Notes: generated by a model from the sequence alone, not told the origin. Positions 1-9,323 are shown, counted from the first letter of the stretch. The stretch is 64,000 nt of DNA from Synechocystis sp. PCC 6714 (GCF_000478825.2 NZ_CP007542.1:1178001-1242000), one strand, 5' to 3'. Program-made: numbers and translations.

Positions 1-81
1 TGTCGGCCCCGGGTTCGTTACCTAGATCCCCTTCAAGGGAGAGAAACAAGGGTAACAGTAATAGTACGGGGAAATTCCGTT

Positions 82-1296
82 GTGGCCGTTGAGGACGATG
101 CCTACTCCATACCCCCAGAGGCGGTGGTGCTCCCCGGAGAAAATTTGCTGTTAGCCCCCAGTTTGGCTGATCTGTACAGCTATAGCGGAGAGCCTGGCCA
201 CGAAGACCGGGAAACCCTGGGCCAATTGATCAAAACGGCGATCGCCGGCGGGTTTGGGGATATTGCTATTTTGCCCAACACCGATCCCCCGTTGGATCGA
301 CCCCAAACATTGCAGTGGTTGGAACAAAGGTTAAACCAGATCGGCCATGGGGATTTCCATCATCAGCCCCAGTCTCTCGAAAATTCAGGGCAATTCCAAT
401 GTCATTGGTGGGGCAGTGTCACCCAAAGTAACCAGGGTAAACAATTAACGGAATGGGGAGAGTTAGACCAAGCAGGGGTAATTGGTTTTAGCGATGGGGG
501 TGCCATTCAAGATTGGCGGCTTTTACAGAGGGCATTGGAGTATGGTGCCATGGCCGGCAAACCGTTAGCTCTGGTTCCCCTCAACAGTTCCCTGCGGGGT
601 AATGGAGTAATGCGGGAGGGGCCTTTAGCGATTCAGTTGGGATTGTCCCCAGACCCGGTGATGTCGGAAACGGCGGCGATCGCCAGTGTGTTGGAATTGT
701 TACCCCACTACTCAATCCCTGTGCATTTGATGCGAATTTCCACCGCCCGGGGTGTAGAACTGATTGCCCAAGCCAAAAGTCAGGGCTTAAACTGCACCGC
801 CAGCGTCAACTGGCACCATCTCCTGCTCAGCAATGGGGCGATCGCCAAGGGTTTACCGCCCCACACTCCCCACTATGACCCCAATTTACGCTTTGATCCT
901 CCCCTGGGTAATGAAGGCGATCGTTTAGCATTAATAGAGGGGGTAAAAAACGGGGTAATTGATGCCATTGCGGTGGATCACCAAGCTTTCACCTACGAAG
1001 AAAAAACCCAAACCTTTGCGGAAACTCCCCCCGGGGCGATCGGCTACGAGTTGATTTTGCCCTGTCTCTGGCAACAGTTAGTGGCAACCCAACTATTAAC
1101 CCCGATACAATTGTGGCGGGCTTTAAGTGTCAATCCCCGACGATGCTTAGGTTTACCGGCAGTTACTAATTCCCGTATTTTGTTTGATCCCGATCTGCCT
1201 TGGACCGTTGAGCGGGGGACTTTGCAAACTTCTGCCTATAACAGTCCTTGGTGGGGCCACAGCTTAAAAGGTCGAGTGGTGGCGTGGGAAGGTTGA
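82..1296 (+). CDS. Dihydroorotase-like protein, probably catalytically dead
   Basis: The 404-residue protein aligns by eye over its whole length with class I dihydroorotases, the amidohydrolases that close the pyrimidine ring in UMP synthesis. It keeps the NTDPP loop (residues 66-70) and the late VDH segment (about 298-300). The metal-binding DLHVH motif reads DLYSY (residues 30-34), so both zinc histidines are tyrosines, and the usual DHAPH is DHQAF. Loss of the ligands points to a pseudoenzyme like PyrX, which supports aspartate carbamoyltransferase assembly in some bacteria; that role is inferred. The start is GTG with a purine-rich GGGAGAG about 35 bases upstream, so the start is not firmly fixed. 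An active dihydroorotase should be encoded elsewhere. Confidence 0.85.
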   Translation: MAVEDDAYSIPPEAVVLPGENLLLAPSLADLYSYSGEPGHEDRETLGQLIKTAIAGGFGDIAILPNTDPPLDRPQTLQWLEQRLNQIGHGDFHHQPQSLENSGQFQCHWWGSVTQSNQGKQLTEWGELDQAGVIGFSDGGAIQDWRLLQRALEYGAMAGKPLALVPLNSSLRGNGVMREGPLAIQLGLSPDPVMSETAAIASVLELLPHYSIPVHLMRISTARGVELIAQAKSQGLNCTASVNWHHLLLSNGAIAKGLPPHTPHYDPNLRFDPPLGNEGDRLALIEGVKNGVIDAIAVDHQAFTYEEKTQTFAETPPGAIGYELILPCLWQQLVATQLLTPIQLWRALSVNPRRCLGLPAVTNSRILFDPDLPWTVERGTLQTSAYNSPWWGHSLKGRVVAWEG

Positions 1297-1355
1297 TTTA
1301 GTCAGCTTTTTAAAATATTTTCGGGCAAACACTGAGATTAATCAGAATCCAGATT

Positions 1356-2129
1356 ATGGATATTCACCGCTTACCAGCCCTGGCCGATAACTATATTTTT
1401 CTCCTCCACGATCGCCAAACTAATCAGGCCGCGGTGGTAGATCCGGCAGAATCGGCACCAGTTTTAGACTGTTTACAAAAATTAGGAGCTGATTTAGTTG
1501 CCATTTATAACACCCATCACCACGGGGATCATGTGGGGGCCAATCGGGAATTATTAGCCCAATATCCCCGATTAACAATCTATGGGGGAGCGGAAGATAA
1601 AGGTCGTATCCCCGGCCAAATGGTATTCCTCCAAGACGGCGATCGCCTGAGCTTTGCCGGCAGAGAAGCAACGATCTATTTTGTCCCCGGCCACACCAGG
1701 GGTCACATTGCCTATTATTTTGCTCCGGCAGAGGGGGAAACCACGGGGGACTTATTCTGCGGTGACACAATTTTTGCGGGGGGCTGTGGCCGCTTATTTG
1801 AAGGCACTCCCGCCCAAATGGTGCAATCCATCGCCAAATTACGACAATTGCCCGACCAGACCCTCATGTGGTGCGCCCACGAATACACCCTAGGTAATCT
1901 CAAATTTGCCCTCGCCGTTGACCCGGATAATCAAGCTTTACAGGCACGTTTCCAGACGGTAAGGAAAGCCAGAGAGCAGGGGGACGCCACCGTTCCCTCC
2001 TGGCTAGGGGAAGAAAAATTGACTAACCCCTTTCTCCGGTGGGATGACCCCACTATTCAGTCCAAAATGGGCAACAAAGAGCAGGCCCGGGTGTTTGGCA
2101 AGCTCCGGGGAATGAAGGATAACTTCTAG
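1356..2129 (+). CDS. gloB: Hydroxyacylglutathione hydrolase (glyoxalase II)
   Basis: This metallo-beta-lactamase-fold enzyme hydrolyses S-lactoylglutathione to lactate and glutathione, the second step of methylglyoxal detoxification in the cytoplasm. The binuclear metal motif THHHGDH lies at residues 53-59. [19 protein letters not shown] and CAHEYT follow and supply the other ligands. The 257-residue length is normal for the family. The C-terminal portion with NPFLRWDDP matches the substrate-binding domain of true GloB rather than generic lactamase-fold proteins. It starts 59 bases after the dihydroorotase-like gene on the same strand, so co-transcription is possible. Confidence 0.93.
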   Translation: MDIHRLPALADNYIFLLHDRQTNQAAVVDPAESAPVLDCLQKLGADLVAIYNTHHHGDHVGANRELLAQYPRLTIYGGAEDKGRIPGQMVFLQDGDRLSFAGREATIYFVPGHTRGHIAYYFAPAEGETTGDLFCGDTIFAGGCGRLFEGTPAQMVQSIAKLRQLPDQTLMWCAHEYTLGNLKFALAVDPDNQALQARFQTVRKAREQGDATVPSWLGEEKLTNPFLRWDDPTIQSKMGNKEQARVFGKLRGMKDNF

Positions 2130-2209
2130 CTTTTGGCCGGGAAATGAACTGATTCAGTCCTGGGTATTGACTAGATTTACCGTAGATATTCCGACATTCC
2201 CCCAACCCA

Positions 2210-2383
2210 TTACCGGAGTCCCAGCCAGGCTAATACCCCTTGGTTGGTGAAATATTCGATGACCAAAATAAGCAAAAAGCCCACCATGGCGGCCCGGCCA
2301 TTAAGCTTTTCCGCGTAGTTGTTGAAGCCAAATTTAGGATCTTCTTGCACGGGGGTTTGGTTCGGTTGTAGTTCTTCACTCAT
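2210..2383 (-). CDS. hliD: High-light-inducible protein HliD (small CAB-like protein)
   Basis: This 57-codon gene encodes a single-helix chlorophyll/carotenoid-binding thylakoid protein. Residues 20-41 carry the Hli signature: FNNYAEKLNGRAAMVGF, with the chlorophyll-ligating E..NGR pattern, leads into one membrane helix ending near VIEYFTNQG. Length and N-terminus (MSEELQPNQTP) match PCC 6803 HliD as I recall it. HliD associates with Ycf39 and chlorophyll synthase and protects newly made chlorophyll. It lies 52 bases downstream of obg on the same strand, with an HLR1-like box in the gap. Start ATG at 2383, stop TAA at 2210-2212. Confidence 0.9.
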   Translation of the reverse strand: MSEELQPNQTPVQEDPKFGFNNYAEKLNGRAAMVGFLLILVIEYFTNQGVLAWLGLR

Positions 2384-2408
2384 GGCGTTTTTAAGATAAT
2401 TAGCTCAG

Positions 2409-2426
2409 TTTACATTTCTTTACCTT
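2409..2426 (+). promoter_or_regulatory. HLR1-like direct repeat upstream of hliD
   Basis: The plus strand reads TTTACATT-TC-TTTACCTT, two half-sites of the HLR1 type (G/T)TTACAWW spaced by two bases. One position (C for A) is off consensus in the second half. HLR1 is the binding site of RpaB, which represses hli genes in low light. The box points away from hliD, which is on the minus strand, and lies 26-43 bases from its start codon. Assignment as an RpaB site is inference. Confidence 0.45.
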
Positions 2427-2435
2427 TTAGCCTGA

Positions 2436-3533
2436 CTAAGTTCCTCCGTCAATGGGTACGCCGCTGGTGAAAGGGTTATTCATTGCCGCTTGGGCTTGTA
2501 ATTCCAACTCCAGCAATCTTTGGGCTTCTGCGTCTACTTCGGCCATTTCATCCAGCCATTGCCATACCAATTGCATCAAATTATCCAAGCCCCTCCGGGT
2601 TGCCGCTGAAATATGTAAACAGGGGGCGCCACTAAATCGTTTTAATTCCGCTTCAATCTCCCCAATCATTTCCTCATCCAGCGCATCAACCTTGTTCAGG
2701 GCAATGATCTGGGGCTTTTCCATTAGTCCCCGGCCATAGGCTCCCAACTCCTGCTGGATGATCCGAAAATTGGCGATCGGGTCCCCGGCCGTCACATCCA
2801 ACACATGGAGCAGTAAACGGGTGCGTTCAATGTGGCGCAAAAATTCATGGCCCAAACCGATGCCCGCCGCCGCTCCTTCAATTAACCCGGGAATATCAGC
2901 AAAGACGGTGCCATCTCCAGTAGGCTTGCGTACTACTCCCAAATTGGGCACCAAAGTAGTGAACGGATAATCAGCAATTTTAGGCCGAGCCGCCGACAAA
3001 GCCGCAATTAGAGTAGATTTACCGGCATTGGGTAGACCAATGATGCCCACTTCCGCCAACAGTTTTAGCTCTAACCTTAACCGCCGTTGTTCCCCCTCCA
3101 GTCCTGGTAGGGCGTATTCCGGAGCCCGATTGCGATTGCTGAGGAAATGTTGATTGCCCAGGCCTCCTTTGCCCCCCGCCGCCACACAAAGTCTTTGTCC
3201 CGGACTGACTAAATCCCCCAATAGGCATTCTTGATCGAGGTCGTAAACCATGGTGCCACAGGGAACCTGCACCACCACATCTTTGCCGTTGGCTCCAGTG
3301 CAATTGTTAGAGCCGCCTTTTTTGCCATCTTCGGCCTTAAAAATTCTGGCATAGCGAAAATCCAACAGGGTTTGTAGATTAGAATCCGCTTCAAAAATTA
3401 CCGAGCCGCCCCAGCCTCCATTGCCCCCGGATGGGCCCCCCGCCGGCACATATTTTTCCCGCCGAAAGGACACGATGCCGTCACCACCTTTCCCCCCCAA
3501 TACTTCAATCTCCGCCTGGTCAATAAATTGCAT
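2436..3533 (-). CDS. obg: GTPase Obg/CgtA
   Basis: Obg is a GTPase that binds the 50S subunit late in ribosome assembly and is usually essential. The glycine-rich Obg fold occupies about residues 1-158 ([18 protein letters not shown] near the start). The G domain follows with G1 [10 protein letters not shown]3 DIPGLIEGA and G4 NKVD, then the late G5-like SAA. The 365 residues end in a short acidic, Gln-rich tail, so the C-terminal OCT domain seen in some Obg proteins is absent, as in many cyanobacteria. The ATG is at 3533. Downstream on the same strand is hliD. Confidence 0.95.
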   Translation of the reverse strand: MQFIDQAEIEVLGGKGGDGIVSFRREKYVPAGGPSGGNGGWGGSVIFEADSNLQTLLDFRYARIFKAEDGKKGGSNNCTGANGKDVVVQVPCGTMVYDLDQECLLGDLVSPGQRLCVAAGGKGGLGNQHFLSNRNRAPEYALPGLEGEQRRLRLELKLLAEVGIIGLPNAGKSTLIAALSAARPKIADYPFTTLVPNLGVVRKPTGDGTVFADIPGLIEGAAAGIGLGHEFLRHIERTRLLLHVLDVTAGDPIANFRIIQQELGAYGRGLMEKPQIIALNKVDALDEEMIGEIEAELKRFSGAPCLHISAATRRGLDNLMQLVWQWLDEMAEVDAEAQRLLELELQAQAAMNNPFTSGVPIDGGT

Positions 3534-3654
3534 TCTCTGAAAACTAATCCCCGGTAATTCCTGCTGACAATGGGCTTCAATGGCACCAACAGTCCCACTG
3601 AGAATAATATAGCTCTTGGGGCGTTGCCGTTGTTTTCTGTCAATCTGCTTCCAA

Positions 3655-4377
3655 TCAAGGCTTTAGCCATTTATCTTCGTCGGAGCTGTCCTTGGCGATC
3701 GCCAAATAGCCGTAACCCTTGGGGGACTGGTCAATGATCAAAATTTCTTGGTTATGGTGGGGAATTACCGTGGCCCAATCCGGCAGGCTAACGCTGACGG
3801 TGAGTAAATTGCCCGCATTGTCATAAACATGGGCTTGGCCGATGGTGCCGTTGGCTAGATAGGGCAACTTTTTAGACGTGACAGTACCGGTGCAACCAAT
3901 AACCCGTTCCGCACTCACATCCTGACTAAAGCTTTTAAACAAATGGGCGATCGGCCGGGAGGCAAGGCGACCTAACCACAAACTAATGACCAGGGAAACC
4001 AGAAAAATTAATCCGGCCCAGCCTAGCAACTGGTTAGGCATAGCCCCAGTCATGGTGCCGACGGTCACATTTAGCATCCAGCCCATTACCCCCCAAAGGC
4101 TGAAATCTATGCCCAATAGGATCATCAGAGGAACTTTACCGAGGCCAAAAAAGGAGAGGGCTTGGAGAGCGATGGGCATTGTCTCCCCTTCCTCCATTTC
4201 CCCTCCGTGATCAAGCTCCACATCCAAATGGGTAATATCCACATCGGAGCCGGTTTCTAGAGCTATTTCCACATCTAGATTCTCGTCCCCGTCACCGGAA
4301 ATAATCATTAATCCCAGACAGAGCAAACCCACCGTTAGCAGTAACCAGTAGGGCAAATTGGCTAAATGGAAAAGCAT
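3655..4377 (-). CDS. Membrane protein with C-terminal OB fold (YqiJ/NfeD-like)
   Basis: There is an N-terminal hydrophobic helix (about residues 7-26), an acidic loop rich in Asp and Glu (about 29-66), two further hydrophobic segments (about 80-105 and 115-138) and a soluble C-terminal beta-rich region. That C-terminal half ([26 protein letters not shown] through [14 protein letters not shown]) resembles the OB fold of YqiJ/NfeD-type proteins, which often pair with flotillins and act in membrane microdomains. No flotillin gene is next to it here, so the partner, if any, is elsewhere. Function is inferred at family level only. It lies 21 bases downstream of the K+ channel gene, suggesting an operon. 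Confidence 0.7.
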   Translation of the reverse strand: MLFHLANLPYWLLLTVGLLCLGLMIISGDGDENLDVEIALETGSDVDITHLDVELDHGGEMEEGETMPIALQALSFFGLGKVPLMILLGIDFSLWGVMGWMLNVTVGTMTGAMPNQLLGWAGLIFLVSLVISLWLGRLASRPIAHLFKSFSQDVSAERVIGCTGTVTSKKLPYLANGTIGQAHVYDNAGNLLTVSVSLPDWATVIPHHNQEILIIDQSPKGYGYLAIAKDSSDEDKWLKP

Positions 4378-4398
4378 GGTGACGGCATTCCTGGGATG

Positions 4399-5496
4399 CT
4401 AGCGACGGTTTTTGGGTAGACGTATGGGGGCCGGATTGAGGGGACAAAGGATTTGATTGAGGGTGCGGAGTTGCTCCACAGTGCCCAGACAAATGAGGGA
4501 ATCGGCATCCAGCAAATGGGTATCCCCCATGGGACCGACAATTAATTTACGATCTTCACGGCGAATGGCCAGGATGAGAGCCCCTGATTGGGAACGGAGT
4601 TGAGCTTCCCGCAACGTTTGGCCAATGTAGGGACAGTCCTCCATCTTGATGCGGAATTCTTCCATATAAAAGGAACGGTCGGCCCCGGTGAGAATGCCGT
4701 CGACGAAACTGACCACCTGGGGTCGTAATGCCGCTGCTGCTAACCGTTTACCCCCAGTAATGTAGGGAGAAACCACTTCATCCGCCCCGGCCCGTTTGAG
4801 TTTTTGCACTGCTTCTTCGGAACTGGCCCTGGCGATCGCCCGAATTTGGGGATTGAGGGTTTTGGCGGAAAGCACTGTGTACAAATTTTCGGCATCGGAG
4901 GAGAGGGCAGAAACAATGCAGACAGCCCTTTCAATGTGGGCAGAGAGTAAGGTTTCGTCTAGGGTGGCATCTCCTTGGATGACCGCATAGTCCCGCATTT
5001 TAGCCTGGGCAATAATTTCTGGGGAAGAATCAATGATGACAAAGGGAATTGTTTCAGCGTCGAACTCAAGGGCGATCTGTTGCCCTGTACGACCGTAACC
5101 ACACAAAATATAGTGGTTTTCCAACCTTTCCATTACCTGTTGCTCCTGTCGTCGGCGTAGGCTTTCTTGAAAATATCCTTGGATGAAGGCCTCGGTGAAA
5201 CGGTTTACCATGTAACCGATCGTGATCAGCCCCATCAAAATCAGCAAAATCGTGAACAGGCGGGATGCCGGACTGAGGGGATGGGTTTCGCCAAAACCAA
5301 CGGTGGCCAAGGTAATGGTGGTCATATAGGCCGCATCCAGCCAAGTCCAATCCTCCACGTATTTATACCAGGCGGTGCCGACCCCAAATAAACCTCCCAG
5401 GATCACCATTCCAGCAGTCAACTCCTGCCTTAGTCGCCTTCCCTGGCGATCAATGACATTTGACAGGTTTTCCTGACTTGGTGATCCCAATCCCAC
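4399..5496 (-). CDS. Two-TM potassium channel with cytosolic RCK (TrkA-N/C) domain
   Basis: The layout is that of MthK-type channels: TM1 (about residues 28-47), a pore loop with filter TVGFGE (in place of TVGYGD), TM2 (about 81-102), then an RCK module. The RCK has a Rossmann dinucleotide site (LCGYGRTGQQIALEF) followed by an acidic residue in VIIDSSPE, and a TrkA-C domain near the C-terminus. Such channels pass K+ and open on ligand binding to the RCK ring. PCC 6803 SynCaK is a 365-residue thylakoid-associated channel of this kind as I recall, the same length as this one. The GTG start at 5496 is the most upstream. It is divergent from argD across 127 bases. Confidence 0.88.
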   Translation of the reverse strand: MGLGSPSQENLSNVIDRQGRRLRQELTAGMVILGGLFGVGTAWYKYVEDWTWLDAAYMTTITLATVGFGETHPLSPASRLFTILLILMGLITIGYMVNRFTEAFIQGYFQESLRRRQEQQVMERLENHYILCGYGRTGQQIALEFDAETIPFVIIDSSPEIIAQAKMRDYAVIQGDATLDETLLSAHIERAVCIVSALSSDAENLYTVLSAKTLNPQIRAIARASSEEAVQKLKRAGADEVVSPYITGGKRLAAAALRPQVVSFVDGILTGADRSFYMEEFRIKMEDCPYIGQTLREAQLRSQSGALILAIRREDRKLIVGPMGDTHLLDADSLICLGTVEQLRTLNQILCPLNPAPIRLPKNRR

Positions 5497-5623
5497 CCCA
5501 AAACCTCACTTAAAATAGGTTAGTCGATTTAAGATCAGGAAACGATTATTTTCAGTGCCCTTACCCGGGGGATCTGAAGCCCATCTTCCAAATTTGGCCA
5601 GTCTAGCGCGTTAGGAGCCCACC

Positions 5624-6907
5624 GTGAGTTATTCCCCCGTCGTCGAACCCCAAGCCTTTCCTTCCCAGCCAGCATCCCATGGAGACAAAGCTTTTAACCC
5701 AGACGATTTCGATGCCTATGTGATGAAAACCTACGGCCGTTTTCCCATTGCGATCGCCAGGGGACAGGGAAGTACACTCTGGGACACCGAGGGAAAAAGT
5801 TATCTTGATTTTGTCGCGGGTATTGCCACCTGTACTCTGGGCCATGCCCATCCAGCTTTGGTGGAGGCGGTATCTGAACAGATCCAAAAACTGCACCACG
5901 TTTCTAATTTGTACTATATTCCTGAGCAGGGGGAACTAGCCAAATGGATTGTGGACCATTCCTGTGCGGATCGGGTTTTCTTTTGCAACTCCGGAGCAGA
6001 AGCCAACGAAGCAGCCATTAAATTAGTGCGAAAATATGCCCACACCGTCCTAGATTTCCTTGAACAGCCGGTTATTCTCACAGCTAAAGCCAGTTTCCAC
6101 GGTCGTACCCTAGCCACCATCACCGCCACCGGCCAGCCTAAATATCAGCAATATTTCGATCCTTTGGTACCGGGTTTCGATTATGTGCCCTATAACGATA
6201 TTCGTTCTTTGGAAAATAAAGTGGCGGATTTAGATGAAGGCAACAGTCGGGTGGCGGCAATTTTCCTAGAACCGTTACAGGGGGAAGGGGGAGTCCGTCC
6301 GGGAGATTTGGATTATTTCAAACGGGTACGGGAGATTTGTGACCAAAACGATATTTTGCTGGTCTTTGACGAAGTACAGGTGGGAGTAGGACGTACCGGC
6401 AAACTGTGGGGTTATGAGCATTTGGGCGTAGAGCCGGATATTTTCACCAGTGCTAAGGGTCTAGCTGGGGGCATTCCCATCGGGGCGATGATGTGCAAAA
6501 AATTCTGCGACGTGTTTGAGCCGGGGAACCATGCCAGCACTTTTGGCGGTAATCCCTTTGCCTGTGCCGCTGGGCTAGCAGTGTTAAAAACCATCGAAGG
6601 CGATCGCCTCTTGGATAATGTCCAAGCCCGGGGAGAACAACTCCGCAGCGGTTTGGAAGTCATCAAAAGTCAATATCCCACCATTTTTACGGAAGTCCGG
6701 GGTTGGGGCTTAATTAACGGTTTGGAAATTAGTGCCGAAAATTCCCTTACTTCCATCGACATTGTCAAAACCGCCATGGAAGAAGGTTTGCTCCTAGCTC
6801 CCGCTGGCCCGAAAGTGTTACGCTTTGTGCCGCCCCTGGTGGTAACGGAAGCGGAAATTGACCAAGCCGTGTCAATTCTCCATCGGACGATCGCCAAATT
6901 GCTGTGA
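5624..6907 (+). CDS. argD: Acetylornithine aminotransferase
   Basis: ArgD is a PLP enzyme that transfers an amino group from glutamate to N-acetylglutamate semialdehyde in arginine synthesis. The 427-residue protein shows the class III aminotransferase core: GxxxLDFVAGIATCTLGHAHP near the N-terminus, NSGAEANEAAIK, SFHGRTLATI, the cofactor aspartate in LLVFDEVQVGVGRTG, and the Schiff-base lysine in FTSAKGLAGGIPIGAM. An N-terminal stretch of about 30 residues precedes the core. The start is GTG at 5624. The cupin gene begins 18 bases after its stop, so the two are probably co-transcribed. Confidence 0.94.
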   Translation: MSYSPVVEPQAFPSQPASHGDKAFNPDDFDAYVMKTYGRFPIAIARGQGSTLWDTEGKSYLDFVAGIATCTLGHAHPALVEAVSEQIQKLHHVSNLYYIPEQGELAKWIVDHSCADRVFFCNSGAEANEAAIKLVRKYAHTVLDFLEQPVILTAKASFHGRTLATITATGQPKYQQYFDPLVPGFDYVPYNDIRSLENKVADLDEGNSRVAAIFLEPLQGEGGVRPGDLDYFKRVREICDQNDILLVFDEVQVGVGRTGKLWGYEHLGVEPDIFTSAKGLAGGIPIGAMMCKKFCDVFEPGNHASTFGGNPFACAAGLAVLKTIEGDRLLDNVQARGEQLRSGLEVIKSQYPTIFTEVRGWGLINGLEISAENSLTSIDIVKTAMEEGLLLAPAGPKVLRFVPPLVVTEAEIDQAVSILHRTIAKLL

Positions 6908-6925
6908 TTTTCAGCAATTCAGTAA

Positions 6926-7240
6926 ATGGGTAACCTTTGGCAATTACCCGATCCTCTGCCGGATCAAGAACAGTTTGACCTTCTCCTGCAAAACTCCAAC
7001 ATTACCCTGGAGCGCATTGTTTCCAGTGGGCAAATCACCCCGGCAGGGGAATGGTATGACCAAGACCGCGCAGAATGGGTAGTTTTACTGCAAGGCAAGG
7101 CAGAAATCACCTATGACACGGGGGAATTAATCAGCCTAAATCAGGGTGATTATCTACTCATTCCCGCCCGAAAAAAGCATCGGGTAACATTTACTAGCCA
7201 ACAACCCCCTTGCATTTGGCTAGCTTTACATTTTAGTTAA
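6926..7240 (+). CDS. Small cupin-domain protein
   Basis: A 104-residue protein made of one cupin barrel. The pattern WYDQDRAEWVVLLQGKAEI and the later GDYLLIPARKKHRV match the two cupin motifs, the second histidine being in KKHRV. The first motif has E (AEW) but lacks the usual HxH pair, so metal binding may be altered. Substrate is unknown; small stand-alone cupins range from sensors to isomerases. It sits between argD and the fibrillin gene, spaced by 18 and 6 bases, so all three look like one transcript. Confidence 0.8.
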   Translation: MGNLWQLPDPLPDQEQFDLLLQNSNITLERIVSSGQITPAGEWYDQDRAEWVVLLQGKAEITYDTGELISLNQGDYLLIPARKKHRVTFTSQQPPCIWLALHFS

Positions 7241-7246
7241 ATTACC

Positions 7247-7885
7247 ATGTCCCTAGAGCGTCAAACTTTAAAGCAAAAACTATCAACCTTAATCCAACCA
7301 CTACAAAAAGCAAAGCGGGGCGCTCCCCTCACCAACCGCACTTTACCTGCCACCACCTGCGAACAGATTGAATCCCTGGTAACGGCGATCGAAGCCTTAA
7401 ATCCCAACTTGTCACCGTTGTTATACTCGCCACAATTGTTAGATGGTAATTGGTGGTTAAATTACTCCACCGCCAGGGAAATTAGGTCACTGGATAAGTT
7501 ACCCCTAGGGCTGAAAGTTGGCCGTATTTATCAAATTATTGATGTTCCTAACCAATCGTTTCTTAATCAAGCCTTTGTTTACCATCCCCTAGGTTTAGCA
7601 AAAGGTTATGTCAAAGTAACAGCCAAATTTGAAATTGCTAAACCGGCCGGAGCTGTGTTGCCGGATAAACGCATCAATGTGGAATTTTTAGAAAGAATAA
7701 TCTCTGTGCAAAAAGTGATGGGCATTGCCACGGCTAAACTAGATCCCGCAAAAGTGGTACCAGCCCGATCGCCAGAAGGTCGGATTCCCTTTTTGGAAAT
7801 TACTTATATTGATGAAGATTTCAGAATTGGCCGGGGTGGAGAAGGGAGCCTTTTTGTTCTATCAAAAGTGTGCCAAATACTTTGA
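7247..7885 (+). CDS. PAP/fibrillin (plastid lipid-associated) family protein
   Basis: The 212-residue sequence fits the PAP/fibrillin lipocalin-like family of cyanobacteria and plastids, proteins that coat lipid bodies and thylakoid edges and affect carotenoid and photosystem stability under stress. Supporting stretches are LLDGNWWLNYSTAREI (the conserved LxGxWxLxYTT type strand), VGRIYQIIDV, and the C-terminal LEITYIDEDFRIGRGGEGSLFV, which is the typical last strand (YLDEDLRIxRGxxG). It follows the cupin gene by 6 bases and probably shares its transcript. The precise role in this organism is not visible. Confidence 0.85.
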   Translation: MSLERQTLKQKLSTLIQPLQKAKRGAPLTNRTLPATTCEQIESLVTAIEALNPNLSPLLYSPQLLDGNWWLNYSTAREIRSLDKLPLGLKVGRIYQIIDVPNQSFLNQAFVYHPLGLAKGYVKVTAKFEIAKPAGAVLPDKRINVEFLERIISVQKVMGIATAKLDPAKVVPARSPEGRIPFLEITYIDEDFRIGRGGEGSLFVLSKVCQIL

Positions 7886-7929
7886 TGACATTGATAATAT
7901 CCCTCTTCCGTCGATCTCGGAAACAAATT

Positions 7930-8024
7930 TATAGTCATTTCAAATAATTGCGAGACTGCTTAAGTCTTTATTGACAAGCTTTTCGGTGAATTTGAATGTC
8001 TCAGTCTTACTAAAAACGACTATA
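7930..8024. mobile_element. MITE copy 1 (95 bp, TA-bordered)
   Basis: This non-coding element runs from TATAGTCATTTC to AACGACTATA. The termini form a short inverted repeat, TATAGTCRTTT, and an internal AGACTG is also inverted. Ends in TATA fit TA-target Tc1/mariner (IS630) transposition. A second copy at 14800-14894 in the opposite orientation differs at about 8 positions, and a diverged third copy is at 48946-49040. All three are 95 bp. It lies in the 400-base gap between the fibrillin gene and the CHAD gene (7886-8285); I see no supportable gene in the rest of that gap. Confidence 0.8.
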
Positions 8025-8285
8025 AACTTGAATCGCTGAGGTTCTTACCAGATATGTCTCTCAGGATTATTTGAAGAGAAAAAATAGGAGATGGAATTTT
8101 TATTGGGTACGATCCCTAAAACCTATGCTATCAAAGGGTTTTGGTGATTTGGTCTGAAATTTCCTGCTCAGACTGACGAAAGAGGGATAGTTCCAGGTGC
8201 ATAACACTAAATTTCCCGATCCAGGGGGGGTGATCGATAACTTCCCCAATTTTTTCTTCAGTTTGGCAACTATCAGGCACAAACT

Positions 8286-9323
8286 TCAAAGGTTGCTAGG
8301 GGTTGACTGGTCACTGTTTACAAGGGGATTTTGTAGGAGTTGGCGGCATTGGTGACGATAATCAGGGTCAATAAGCTGGCTTTGTAAAGGTTGCCATTGG
8401 GCCCAATATCCCAGGCGATCGCCATGGAAAATAGCATTCCACTGGGGGCAGATTTGTTTTAAGTCCACATCAAGGTATTGCTCCACCATGGCCCTCAAAA
8501 CGAAGCTATCTTGCAAATTGCCGAGGATTTCTTGGGTCATTTTTACCTGGGCCAATAATTGTTGATATTCTTCCCCGTAGTAATCACTAAATAACTCCAT
8601 TTGGTAACGGGTGCGTTTTGCTTCTTTGCGTAAATCGTGCAAAATTAATTCTTCCCCGTCCAGCAAAGTTGCAATGGCAGATGGACTGAGGTCAATGCAG
8701 TGACGTTGTCGCGTTGAACTATTAGTGTCGCGGTCAATCTCTGTGCCTACTAACCAACCGGGATGAAGAAAAAACTGGCTAAGTTGGGGCAACAATAAAT
8801 CTGGCAATACATCGGCGATCGCCAAACCACTGAGGGTGGTAAGTTGGGGATATTCTAGCCATACTTCCCAACTCCGTTGAAACCGAGTAAATCTGTCGTG
8901 GGTTAATAGTTTATAAGTGGCTTTAAACGTCTGTTTCCGTTCCTTTTGTAAACGTTTTAAAACTTTTTCCAAACAAGCTTGTTCTGATGTTGGCAAATGG
9001 GGTAAATATTTATGGACTAAAATTTCCTGCAAAACATCATTGTCCCGTTGTATTCCCAATTTTTGACCCATTTTCCCCACTTTTTTCTCTGTAACGCCTT
9101 GGGGTAATTCTACTGCCGACCTAAAACCAATGATCGCCGTTCTTAACCGTCGTACCCCCACCCGCAACTGATGCAGATCTTCTGGGTCGTGGTCTTTTAG
9201 CACCCTAGGGACGTATTTAAAGATTTTTCCAATGTGCTTGCCGAAAGCGAGAACTGCTCGATCACCAAAACTATGTGTTGTTTCCATGTCAGACAAATCA
9301 CCCAAATGCTCCGTTATCTCCAT
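8286..9323 (-). CDS. CHAD-domain protein (polyphosphate-associated)
   Basis: The 345-residue protein is nearly all CHAD domain, an all-helical fold with conserved histidines and basic residues that binds inorganic polyphosphate. The signature is clear: DLHQLRVGVRRLRTAIIGFRS (about residues 50-70) and the second-half repeat DLRKEAKRTRYQMELFSDYYG. It has no attached CYTH/triphosphatase domain. CHAD proteins localise to polyphosphate granules; the biochemical role is unknown. The start ATG is at 9323, with an in-frame ATG 12 codons further in (MET before THSFGD) as an alternative. Confidence 0.87.
   Translation of the reverse strand: MEITEHLGDLSDMETTHSFGDRAVLAFGKHIGKIFKYVPRVLKDHDPEDLHQLRVGVRRLRTAIIGFRSAVELPQGVTEKKVGKMGQKLGIQRDNDVLQEILVHKYLPHLPTSEQACLEKVLKRLQKERKQTFKATYKLLTHDRFTRFQRSWEVWLEYPQLTTLSGLAIADVLPDLLLPQLSQFFLHPGWLVGTEIDRDTNSSTRQRHCIDLSPSAIATLLDGEELILHDLRKEAKRTRYQMELFSDYYGEEYQQLLAQVKMTQEILGNLQDSFVLRAMVEQYLDVDLKQICPQWNAIFHGDRLGYWAQWQPLQSQLIDPDYRHQCRQLLQNPLVNSDQSTPSNL

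Noticed and set aside
8100-8282. 60-codon minus-strand frame between the MITE and the CHAD gene
   Set aside because: No homology, no good ribosome-binding site and a composition like intergenic sequence; kept out of the annotation.
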